Source: an uncultured Alphaproteobacteria bacterium (GTDB taxonomy: Bacteria > Pseudomonadota > Alphaproteobacteria > Thalassobaculales > Thalassobaculaceae). From it: a DNA stretch of 55,697 nucleotides. A model generated the notes under the pieces. The model did not search any database, was not told the DNA's origin, and saw nothing but the letters and a program-made list of their open reading frames with translations. This document shows positions 19,008-27,124 of the stretch, piece by piece; positions within the stretch are counted from its first letter, which is position 1; each line of letters begins with the position of its first letter. Location: the NCBI GenBank assembly GCA_902589475.1, contig CACITD010000010.1, positions 1 to 55,697 on the forward strand, written 5' to 3'. The position numbers were made by a program, and so were the translations under genes.

Positions 19008-21095
19008 ATGAGTGATCAAGTTGTAAAACGCGTAGCTGCCGATATTGGAGGCACATTCACAGATATAGCTGCAGTGACAGAGGATGGTGAGTTGCTCACT
19101 TGGAAATTACCCTCTACCCCTCCAAATTTTGCTGATGCTGTTTCCACGGGTATCGAGGAACTATTTCGAAAACATTCGATAAAACTGTCAGAAATTGACG
19201 AGGTTTTGCACGGTTGCACGGTTGCGACAAACGCTATTTTGGAGCTGAAGGGCGCCAAGACAGCTTTGATAACCACTAAAGGTTTTAGAGATGTTTTAGA
19301 AATTCAACGAGTCAGAGTTCCCAAATTATATGACCCTCTCTACGAAAAGCCACCTCCATTGGTTCCTAGAAATCTAAGATTTGAGGTCGATGAACGTCTC
19401 GACGCAGCTGGTAGAGTAATTCGGGAATTGGATCTTAAACAATTAAATGAGATTATTGAAAAACTAAAAAAGGTGGGCATAGAGGCAATAGCAATTTGTT
19501 TTCTGCATTCCTTTGTAAATCCCGCTCACGAAGAAATAGTTGAGGCAATCATCAAAAAAGAGTTTCCGCATTGTTTTGTGTCTATATCATCTAAAATTCT
19601 GCCGCAGAAAAGAGAATATGAGCGGACGAGCACTACAGTAATTAACTCCTATGTAGGACCGCCGGTTAGCAGATACCTCTTTGCTTTAATACAAAAGCTT
19701 AAGTTATCCAATGTGACTAATAGGCTGACAGTTATGCAGTCTAGCGGAGGTGTTCTCGATGCAGAGTCTTGCCTCGAAAAACCAGCTCATATTGTTGAAT
19801 GCGGGCCCGCAGCAGGAGTCGTGGGCGCCGAATATATCGCAAAAAAATCCGGCTTTGATAACGTGATCACCTTAGATATGGGGGGCACTACCGCCAAAGC
19901 ATCTTTAATAGAGGGAGGTAGATACACTCTTGCTGACGAATATGAAGTAGGAGGTGGAATGTCATCGTCCAGCGCATTAGTTGGCAAAGGTGGTTATGCG
20001 CTTAAATTACCTGTGATTGATATTGCGGAAGTCGGAGCTGGTGGCGGAAGTATAGCTTGGCTTGATGGAGTAGGTTCTCTTAAGATTGGGCCTGAGAGTG
20101 CTGGGGCATTACCTGGCCCAGCTTGTTATGGCCTCGGTGGCGAAAGACCAACTGTGACGGATGCTAATTTGGTATTAGGATACCTAAATCCAAAAGGTCT
20201 CGCAGCTGGAACAGTACTGATCGATAAAACAATATCAGAGTCCGCAATCAAAAAAGAAATTGCTGAACCTATGCGACTTGGTTTGTTGGAGGCGGCATAT
20301 GGCATCCATTCTGTTGCTAACGCCTCTATGATGAGAGCTGTCCGTGCAGTGACAACTTATAAAGGAATAGATCCAAGAGATTTTATTTTGTTTGCATTTG
20401 GCGGCGCGGGTGGTTTGCATGCAGTAGAATTAGCAAAGACACTGAAAATAAAGAAGGTTTTGGTGCCAAAAGCTAGCGGCGTTTTTAGTGCGCTTGGGCT
20501 TTTGTATAGTAACCTTGAAGCAAGTGAAACAGCGCCTCTCCTTTCTTTATTAGCGGAGGTGCCCCTTCAGGCAGCAGAGCAACTTTTCTTGCAGTTGCAA
20601 AAAAAAATAACGAAGACTATTGGAGGAGATGCCGAGAAAATTATGTTTAAAAAGTTTGCTGACCTTAGATTCCAAGGTCAAGCTTATGAATTAAATATTC
20701 CTTTTCAAAATAGCTCTCTTAACGAAGAAGAGCTAAAGAATCTTGCTTCGTCTTTTGAAGAAAGGCATTTAACAAGATATGGGCATGCGTTTTCTGGTGA
20801 ATTTCCGATAGAGTTGGTCAATTTAAGATTGGTGGGAATAAAAAGTACCTTAATGCCCGAACTAACCCATGCAGCAAAAGATACTAAGTGTGAGGCGTGC
20901 AGCAGAAAGGCGTATTTTGGACCAGCTATAGGTTTAGTGACTTCTAGAGTGGTATCCCGGGATGGCCTAGAGAACAATGCCATAGAAGGTCCTTTGATTA
21001 TAGAAGATTATGAAGGTACAGTTGTTGTTCCGCCAGATTGTAAGGCGTGCTTGGATGATATGGGTAATATTATAATAGAGATACCGGATAATTAG
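19008..21095 (+). CDS. hyuA: Hydantoinase/oxoprolinase family protein, subunit A (HyuA type)
   Basis: ATP-dependent half of a two-subunit hydrolase acting on cyclic amides such as N-methylhydantoin or 5-oxoproline. The 695-residue protein has the N-terminal KRVAADIGGTFTDIAAV phosphate-binding motif of the actin-like fold, VLHGCTVATNAILELKGAK and TTKGFRDVLEIQR. The second ATPase half has VMQSSGGVLDA, VECGPAAGVVGAEY, TLDMGGTTAKASLI and FGGAGGLHAVELA. It lacks the fused HyuB half of full 5-oxoprolinases; hyuB is the next gene, 22 bases on. Acetone-carboxylase beta subunits are related, but the neighbours fit a hydantoinase better. Confidence 0.92.
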   Translation: MSDQVVKRVAADIGGTFTDIAAVTEDGELLTWKLPSTPPNFADAVSTGIEELFRKHSIKLSEIDEVLHGCTVATNAILELKGAKTALITTKGFRDVLEIQRVRVPKLYDPLYEKPPPLVPRNLRFEVDERLDAAGRVIRELDLKQLNEIIEKLKKVGIEAIAICFLHSFVNPAHEEIVEAIIKKEFPHCFVSISSKILPQKREYERTSTTVINSYVGPPVSRYLFALIQKLKLSNVTNRLTVMQSSGGVLDAESCLEKPAHIVECGPAAGVVGAEYIAKKSGFDNVITLDMGGTTAKASLIEGGRYTLADEYEVGGGMSSSSALVGKGGYALKLPVIDIAEVGAGGGSIAWLDGVGSLKIGPESAGALPGPACYGLGGERPTVTDANLVLGYLNPKGLAAGTVLIDKTISESAIKKEIAEPMRLGLLEAAYGIHSVANASMMRAVRAVTTYKGIDPRDFILFAFGGAGGLHAVELAKTLKIKKVLVPKASGVFSALGLLYSNLEASETAPLLSLLAEVPLQAAEQLFLQLQKKITKTIGGDAEKIMFKKFADLRFQGQAYELNIPFQNSSLNEEELKNLASSFEERHLTRYGHAFSGEFPIELVNLRLVGIKSTLMPELTHAAKDTKCEACSRKAYFGPAIGLVTSRVVSRDGLENNAIEGPLIIEDYEGTVVVPPDCKACLDDMGNIIIEIPDN

Positions 21096-21117
21096 AAAAT
21101 ATTGATAGGGGTAACCT

Positions 21118-22851
21118 TTGCCTAAATACGATCCATTTTTGAGAGAAGTTATTAAGTATGCTTTCGATGCAATAGCCGATAACATGGCTCTCACATTAAT
21201 GCGTACCTCGCATTCTGGCATAGTTCGGGACTCGCTAGATTTTTCGACAGCGCTGAGTGATGCAACAGGACAGACTATTGCGCAGGGCGTGTGCACACCC
21301 ATGCACCTGGGCTGCTTTCAAGATGCTTTGAAAAACGTCATTAACAGTTTTAAAGAAAAAATATATCAAGACGATGTATTCATTTTTAATGATCCATTTG
21401 CTGCCGCTGGCCAGCATTTGCCGGATATTTACATCACTAGTCCGGTTTTTCGAAATTCACGAATAGTAGCATGGGCAACTGCACTTGCTCATCACTCCGA
21501 CGTGGGTGGAATTGTGGCAGGAAGTAATGCGTTAGGCGCTTATGAGATATTTCAAGAAGGTCTCAGACTACCTGTAGTAAAATTTCTAGAAAGAGGCGTT
21601 CCTAATCAAGCTCTTTGGGACGTAATAACGTTAAATGTTCGAACGCCCGAAAAAGTTCTGGGTGATCTGCAGGCTCAAATAGCGGCTTGTAAAAGTTGCG
21701 AAAAGGAATTAGGCGACCTCTTTGATCGGTATGGTGTTGAGACAGTGTTGCAATATGCAGATCATTTACAGGATTATGCAGAAGAACTCACAAAGTCAGA
21801 GATCCGTAAAGTTCCAAATGGCATATACAGTTTTACAGACCATATAGATGGGTTAGGAAAGGATCCTCAACCAGTTATTTTAAACGTCGAAGTCACTGTG
21901 GAAGACGAGACAGTAATTGTGGATTGGGAAGGAACCTCTAAGCAAGTGCCTGGGGGTATAAACCCATCTTTTCCCTTTACTAAATCTTGCGCTTACGCAG
22001 CTTTGAGGTCAATCCTTGATGCAGATATCCCAAACTGTGAGGGTTTTTCTCGGCCAATAACGGTCAGAGCTCCCTTGGGGTCATTACTAAATCCAAAATT
22101 CCCTGCACCTTGTGGAGCAAGGGGAATAACAGGCTATAGAATGATCGATTGCTTATTTGGTGCTCTATCGAGTGCGGTACCGGACAACGTTACCGCAGAT
22201 ACTACAGGTGGTTCTACGTTGCCAACAATTTCAGGTTATATAAATGGTAAGGCCTACGTTTTTTGCGAAACGTTTATGGGAACGTGGGGAGGTACTAGTA
22301 AACATGATGGGCAAGAAGGGGTGCCACATATGGGGGCAAACCAATCGAACGTTTCGGTCGAAATGATAGAACAAGATTATCCAATTAGAATAAATCAGTA
22401 TGGTTTAGTTCCTGACTCTGGAGGGGCAGGTCAATATCGGGGTGGTCTAGCATTAATGCGCGAATACGAGTCATTGCACGATGGTGCCCTGTTAAATGTT
22501 CGATCTGATAAAAGAGATTTTCCACCGCATGGGCTTTTCAATGGAAAGAATGGTAAACCTTCAAAAAACATTCTAAACCCGGACAGTAAACACAGAATTT
22601 TACCGGTCCTGATGACTGAGGTGGAAACACTAAATCGAGGAGATGTTTTTAGACATATCATGGCTGGTGGCGGAGGCTATGGAAACCCTCTAAAAAGGAC
22701 ACCAGAGTTGGTCTTAAAAGATGTGATTGAGGAGAAAGTGACCATTGCTGGTGCAAGAGAGGATTATGGCGTTGTTATAATAAAAAAAGCTGAGGAATTC
22801 ATAATAGATTCTATTGCGACTAAAAAATTACGTACCCAACATACTATTTAG
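21118..22851 (+). CDS. hyuB: Hydantoinase family protein, subunit B (HyuB type)
   Basis: Catalytic partner of HyuA; 577 residues. Recognisable parts are MRTSHSGIVRDSLDFSTAL near the N terminus, GCFQDALKNV, FNDPFAAAGQHLPDI, ALAHHSDVGGIVAGSNALG with conserved histidines and Asp, EGLRLPVVKF, GTSKQVPGGINPSFPF and PDSGGAGQYRGGLALMREY. The start is a TTG with an AGGGG ribosome site (21107-21111) six bases upstream. The true substrate is not visible from sequence. Confidence 0.92.
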   Translation: MPKYDPFLREVIKYAFDAIADNMALTLMRTSHSGIVRDSLDFSTALSDATGQTIAQGVCTPMHLGCFQDALKNVINSFKEKIYQDDVFIFNDPFAAAGQHLPDIYITSPVFRNSRIVAWATALAHHSDVGGIVAGSNALGAYEIFQEGLRLPVVKFLERGVPNQALWDVITLNVRTPEKVLGDLQAQIAACKSCEKELGDLFDRYGVETVLQYADHLQDYAEELTKSEIRKVPNGIYSFTDHIDGLGKDPQPVILNVEVTVEDETVIVDWEGTSKQVPGGINPSFPFTKSCAYAALRSILDADIPNCEGFSRPITVRAPLGSLLNPKFPAPCGARGITGYRMIDCLFGALSSAVPDNVTADTTGGSTLPTISGYINGKAYVFCETFMGTWGGTSKHDGQEGVPHMGANQSNVSVEMIEQDYPIRINQYGLVPDSGGAGQYRGGLALMREYESLHDGALLNVRSDKRDFPPHGLFNGKNGKPSKNILNPDSKHRILPVLMTEVETLNRGDVFRHIMAGGGGYGNPLKRTPELVLKDVIEEKVTIAGAREDYGVVIIKKAEEFIIDSIATKKLRTQHTI

Positions 22852-22911
22852 ATAAAATTTTATGGGCTTAATTCTATAACCTGTAAAAATTGCTGAACAC
22901 GGAATTACAAG

Positions 22912-23535
22912 ATGATTTTATACACAGATGCCACAACGCCATTTGGGCGAAAGTGCGTAATAGCAGCTTTGGAGCGTAAAATTCCTCTCGAGGAACGTTT
23001 TATTAAATTATCTGAACCAGGAGATTTTTTAGAGGTTAACCCTTTGAATCAAATACCAGCACTTTTCGTTGAACGTGGGAAGTGTTACTTTGATAGCGAC
23101 GTAATATTAGAGTATCTGGATACGTTACATGAGAATAGCCCACTGATACCAGAGCTTAATAAATTTGAGTGCAAAACGGCGATCCATCTTGCTAACGGCG
23201 TTATTGAAAGTACGTTACTACGGACAATGGAGTTGCGCCGGCCAGAATGCCGGCAAAGCAAAACCTTCGTTAATCATCTGGAGGCCAGAGTTATGCGGGG
23301 CATAGACACAATGGAAAAAAAACGTGAGATAACAATAGGTGATTGGCTTAATGGCGAGGAGATAACCACTGCCGTTGCACTTTCTTATGTGGATTTTCGT
23401 TTCTCCACGGAGTGGCGAAAAACTGCTCCAAAACTAGAGACTTGGTTTGAAAGAGTCGCTTGTCGAAAATCGATGAAACTTACTGCCCCAACTAGAGAGC
23501 GACGTATCACGATGATTGATAAGATACAAGGGTAA
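22912..23535 (+). CDS. Glutathione S-transferase family protein
   Basis: A 207-residue soluble protein with an N-terminal thioredoxin-like domain (MILYTDATTPFGRKCVIAAL, then NPLNQIPALFVERG and FDSDVILEYLD, the usual glutathione-binding loop and Ser/Asp pair) and a C-terminal helical domain. The first-strand motif is TPFGRKC, as in GST proteins where Ser/Thr near the start activates glutathione. It sits between hyuB (60 bases) and the amidase (4 bases), so it is likely in the same operon. Its role there is unknown; detoxification or a glutathione-dependent ring-opening step are guesses. Confidence 0.87.
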   Translation: MILYTDATTPFGRKCVIAALERKIPLEERFIKLSEPGDFLEVNPLNQIPALFVERGKCYFDSDVILEYLDTLHENSPLIPELNKFECKTAIHLANGVIESTLLRTMELRRPECRQSKTFVNHLEARVMRGIDTMEKKREITIGDWLNGEEITTAVALSYVDFRFSTEWRKTAPKLETWFERVACRKSMKLTAPTRERRITMIDKIQG

Positions 23536-23539
23536 AGGC

Positions 23540-24934
23540 ATGAATGAAAGTAATCTATGGTCGTTAAGTGCGACTGAGCTTAGACATGCTTATATGAAGA
23601 GAACGCTTTCACCTGTAGAGGTGTTAGAGTCCTATTTAGGTCGCATCACAACATTAAATCCAAAGGTGAACGCTTTTTATCTTTTGATGGAGGAGAAGGC
23701 GTTGTTAAGCGCAAAAGAAAGTGAAGAGCGCTGGTTGAACGCTTCACCTTTAGGATTATTGGACGGCATTCCAACCGCAATTAAGGATGGGTTATTCATG
23801 TCGGGCATACCCATCTATAGAGGCTCTTTAGCGAATAACGCAAAGTCTAATATTCCAACCACAAATGCGCCGGTGGTAGATAGAATGATCGGTAGTGGTG
23901 CGATCATCCTGGGAAAAACGACAATGTGCGATTACGGTATGCTTGCATCCGGCTACAGTTCTAAGTTTGGTCCTACTCGAAATCCTTGGAACCTAGATTT
24001 TAACTCAGGCGGTTCTAGCTCCGGTTCGGCTGCTGCAGTGGCCGCTGGAATGTGTCCTGTTGCAGTGGGAACAGACATTGTTGGTTCAATTAGAAACCCA
24101 GCATCTTTTTGCGGATTATTTGGTCATAAACCAAGCTTTGGAAGAGTGCCGTTTTATCCTCAGACTAGTCCTGCGGTCTGTGCTGGACCAATTTCAAGGA
24201 GTGTGGAAGATATGGCGCTTCTGCTTAATGTTATTTCACGTCCCGATAGCAGAGACCCATCGGCATTACCTTATCATGAGATCGACTACATGGAGGCAAT
24301 CAAGGGTAATGTGGCAGGACTGAAAATTGGCTTTATGCCCGATATAGGTTTCGGACCGGCGCCAGATGATGAGGTTTTAAAATTATGCTGTGAGGCGGTA
24401 AAGTCATTTAAGAAGATGGGCAATCAAATCACTGAAATTAAAGCGCCTTTTTCGCAGGAAGACATAGCCAAAGCTGAAAACTTTTATAGAACACGCGCGT
24501 TGGCCGAATTATCTCTGCTGCCCCCTAAAGTACAGGCAAATGGTAAAGTTATTAACGAATGGGCCCAGAAGGCAAAAGATTATAGTGGAGTTGACCATTA
24601 TAGAGATTACCTTGGAACTCAGGAGCTCCGATCAAGGATGTTTGAGGTCATAAAGGATTATGATTTGCTTATGCTGCCCACAGTCCCCATACCACCATAT
24701 ATGGCGGAGAACCCCGGTTTAGATGATGGAGATATTTTTGCCCCTTGGTGCAATACATTTGTTTTCAACTTAACCCAGCAACCCGCCTCATCAGTACCTT
24801 GCGGGAGAACATCTGCAGGGCTTCCAGTAGGCCTTCAGGTTGTTGGTCAGCCTCATGACGACGTTGGGGTACTCCGTATCGCTAAAGCCTTTGAGAATAC
24901 AGAAACGTTTAAAGTTACAATACCCTTAGATTAG
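23540..24934 (+). CDS. Amidase (amidase signature family)
   Basis: Hydrolyses an amide bond with a Ser-cisSer-Lys triad. With the start at ATG 23540 (AAGGG site at 23528-23532; the in-frame ATG at 23516 lies inside the GST gene) it has 464 residues. The triad is Lys82 in GIPTAIKDGLF, Ser159 in NSGGSSSGSAAA and Ser183 in VGSIRNPASF. The family loop is normally GTDGGGSIR; here it reads GTDIVGSIR, which should alter the active-site surroundings but keeps the nucleophile. Following hyuA-hyuB-GST, it could act on the linear carbamoyl or amide product of HyuAB. GatA is unlikely because gatB and gatC are absent. Confidence 0.92.
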   Translation: MNESNLWSLSATELRHAYMKRTLSPVEVLESYLGRITTLNPKVNAFYLLMEEKALLSAKESEERWLNASPLGLLDGIPTAIKDGLFMSGIPIYRGSLANNAKSNIPTTNAPVVDRMIGSGAIILGKTTMCDYGMLASGYSSKFGPTRNPWNLDFNSGGSSSGSAAAVAAGMCPVAVGTDIVGSIRNPASFCGLFGHKPSFGRVPFYPQTSPAVCAGPISRSVEDMALLLNVISRPDSRDPSALPYHEIDYMEAIKGNVAGLKIGFMPDIGFGPAPDDEVLKLCCEAVKSFKKMGNQITEIKAPFSQEDIAKAENFYRTRALAELSLLPPKVQANGKVINEWAQKAKDYSGVDHYRDYLGTQELRSRMFEVIKDYDLLMLPTVPIPPYMAENPGLDDGDIFAPWCNTFVFNLTQQPASSVPCGRTSAGLPVGLQVVGQPHDDVGVLRIAKAFENTETFKVTIPLD

Positions 24935-24957
24935 TTCCCCTGTATTGAAATTTTGGT

Positions 24958-24998
24958 GATTTTTGGTCGAAAAATCCGATGCTCATCTTTACGGATTT
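24958..24998 (+). promoter_or_regulatory. Two mutually exclusive hairpins before cysK
   Basis: GATTTTT (24958-24964) can pair with AAAAATC (24970-24976), and AAATCCG (24972-24978) can pair with CGGATTT (24992-24998). Each stem is 7 bp and they share bases 24972-24976, so only one can form at a time. The element is 24 bases after the amidase stop and about 170 bases before cysK. It may be a terminator of the hyu operon or part of a cysK leader. Confidence 0.35.
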
Positions 24999-25170
24999 GC
25001 ACAGTTGCTAGTTGCTTACCTGTGTGAAAAGAAATTTTTTAAAATAACCTAACAAAGAAATAAATTTCTAAAACAGATTTCAAATGCGGAGATTGGAGAC
25101 TTTTTGTTTTGTGAAAGTGTTCTTTGAGTTTATCTAATACTGAATTGTAATGTTTAGGACGGGCAATGTT

Positions 25171-26172
25171 ATGTCGGTTAAAAATGGCTTCATAGACTGT
25201 ATAGGAAATACGCCACTAATTCGTTTAAATAAAGCATCGGACGTGACAGGTTGTACTATATTAGGAAAGGCAGAGTTTCTTAATCCGGGTGGATCGGTAA
25301 AAGATAGAGCTGCACTAGGAATAATTAGAGATGCGGAGAGAAACGGTTTGTTAAAGCCTGGTGGAACGATTGTAGAGGGTACCGCCGGTAATACAGGTAT
25401 AGGACTAACGCTTTTGGCTAAAGTTCTTGGCTACGAATCAATCATTGTAATGCCAGAAACACAGAGTCAGGAGAAGAAAGACACGCTCCGTTTATGTGGT
25501 GCTGATTTGCGATTGGTACCTGCTGTTCCGTATAAGGATCCAAGTAACTATGTAAAATATTCTGAGCGATTAGCAAAAGAACTTTCAAGTTCAAATGGAA
25601 AAAGTGTTATATGGGCAAACCAATTCGATAACGTGTCAAACGCCATGGCGCATTATGAAACCACTGGCCCCGAAATTTGGGAGCAAACAAATAAAGAGAT
25701 TGATGGTTTTGTTTGTGCAGTTGGTTCGGGCGGAACACTCAGCGGTATAAGTAAGTACCTTAAGGAATGCAGTGAAAAAATTCAAATTGGACTTGCTGAT
25801 CCTGAAGGTTCGTCCCTTTTTAATTACTATACTAAAGGAGAATTGTTTTCTGAGGGTAGTTCAATCTCGGAGGGAATAGGGCAGGGACGCATTACCAAAA
25901 ATTTAGAACTCGCGGTAATAGATGATTGTTTTCAGATTTCAGATAGAGAGGCTCTTCCTTTAATTTTTGATCTCTTTCAAAATGAAGGGCTTTGCATGGG
26001 AGGCTCCACTGGCATAAACATAGCAGGTGCCATAAAGATGGCTAAAAAAATGGGACCTGGGCATACAATAGTAACAATTCTATGTGATTATGGACATCGG
26101 TATCAAAGCAAGATCTATAATCCAGAATTTTTGAAAGAGAAAGATCTGCCGGTTCCTAGTTGGCTGAATTAA
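25171..26172 (+). CDS. cysK: Cysteine synthase (O-acetylserine sulfhydrylase)
   Basis: PLP enzyme joining O-acetylserine with sulfide to form cysteine. With the ATG at 25171 the protein has 333 residues and starts MSVKNGFIDCIGNTPLIRL, as in relatives; an in-frame ATG at 25150 has no ribosome site. PLP-binding Lys44 is in NPGGSVKDRAA. The phosphate-binding loop is EGTAGNTGIG (Ala where many have Ser), and VGSGGTLSGISKYL and MGGSTGINIAG complete the pattern. Length and the ENG-free N terminus resemble the CysK group common in Alphaproteobacteria; cystathionine beta-synthase activity is less likely. cysE overlaps or directly follows. Confidence 0.93.
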   Translation: MSVKNGFIDCIGNTPLIRLNKASDVTGCTILGKAEFLNPGGSVKDRAALGIIRDAERNGLLKPGGTIVEGTAGNTGIGLTLLAKVLGYESIIVMPETQSQEKKDTLRLCGADLRLVPAVPYKDPSNYVKYSERLAKELSSSNGKSVIWANQFDNVSNAMAHYETTGPEIWEQTNKEIDGFVCAVGSGGTLSGISKYLKECSEKIQIGLADPEGSSLFNYYTKGELFSEGSSISEGIGQGRITKNLELAVIDDCFQISDREALPLIFDLFQNEGLCMGGSTGINIAGAIKMAKKMGPGHTIVTILCDYGHRYQSKIYNPEFLKEKDLPVPSWLN

Positions 26173-26189
26173 ATAGAGATGCACCACAA

Positions 26190-26990
26190 ATGTTAAATTC
26201 AAAATCAGATGCTCCTAGTAATAGCGAGGACGTATGGTTAGCGCTTTGTAACGAAGCAAAACTATGGTCAGCCGCTGAGCCAACATTAGAGACGTTATTT
26301 CAAAAAAATATACTCCAGCAAAAATCCTTCCAATCAGCCCTAGTAACTGTAATTTCAACAGAATTGAGTACAGATCACGATGATTACATCGCAATACAAA
26401 AAGTAGCTGATGATGCTTTAAACAGTGATCCGCTCTTAGAGAAAGCGGCAACGGCAGATCTTTGTGCAACGATAGAACGGGATCCTGCATGCCATAGTTA
26501 TTTAAAACCATTTTTGTTCTACAAAGGATTTCAGGCCATTCAAGCGTACCGATTAGCTAATTGGCTGTGGAAAATGGAAAGAACGGTCTTGGCTGAATTT
26601 ATACAGGGTAGGGTATCCAAAGTTTTTCAGGTAGATATTCATCCTGCTGCAACAATAGGTCATGGAGTTATGGTAGATCATGCGACAGGTGTGGTGATTG
26701 GTGAAACTGCAGTGCTAGGGAATGATGTTTCGCTCTTACATGGAGTGACGTTAGGAGGGACTGGTAAAGAACCAGGCAATCGTCACCCAAAGATTGGTTC
26801 GGGCACTATGATTGGTGCCGGGGCCTCTATCCTTGGCAATATTACTGTCGGTAAGTCGTGCAGGATTGGCGCTGGCAGTGTTGTATTGAAAGATGTGCCA
26901 GACAATACTTCGGTAGCAGGTATCCCGGCCAAGGATTTAGGGGAAGCAGGGAGTGAACTGCCTGCAATTACTATGGAACAGAAATTTTGA
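26190..26990 (+). CDS. cysE: Serine O-acetyltransferase
   Basis: Makes O-acetylserine, the substrate of CysK encoded immediately upstream. The N-terminal helical domain contains DPACHSYLKPFLFYKGFQAIQAYRLANWLW. The C-terminal left-handed beta-helix has hexapeptide repeats (HPAATIGHGVMVDHATGVVIG, VSLLHGVTLGGTGKEPG, HPKIGSGTMIGAGASILG), including the catalytic histidines of DHATG and LHGVTLGG. The ATG at 26190 gives 266 residues; an upstream in-frame TTG at 26160 lies inside cysK. The C-terminal tail (TMEQKF) lacks the usual Asp-Gly-Ile ending that docks into CysK, so complex formation is uncertain. Confidence 0.94.
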   Translation: MLNSKSDAPSNSEDVWLALCNEAKLWSAAEPTLETLFQKNILQQKSFQSALVTVISTELSTDHDDYIAIQKVADDALNSDPLLEKAATADLCATIERDPACHSYLKPFLFYKGFQAIQAYRLANWLWKMERTVLAEFIQGRVSKVFQVDIHPAATIGHGVMVDHATGVVIGETAVLGNDVSLLHGVTLGGTGKEPGNRHPKIGSGTMIGAGASILGNITVGKSCRIGAGSVVLKDVPDNTSVAGIPAKDLGEAGSELPAITMEQKF

Positions 26991-27046
26991 GGTAAATAGT
27001 TATTGTATCAAGTTGAGAAAACATAAAAAAATTATTTACCCTTGAT
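26991..27046 (+). other. Inverted repeat with pseudoknot-like arrangement after cysE
   Basis: GGTAAATAGTT (26991-27001) pairs with AATTATTTACC (27030-27040), 11 pairs including one G-U, starting at the base after the cysE stop. ATCAAG in the loop (27007-27012) is complementary to CTTGAT (27041-27046) directly after the 3' arm, giving an H-type pseudoknot order. No T-run follows. Confidence 0.35.
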
Positions 27047-27124
27047 GTGAATATAATAATGTCGCAACTCCATATTTTAAGTAGTTTTTGGCTAGATTAG
27101 GCAGACATATCAATTGAGGTAATA

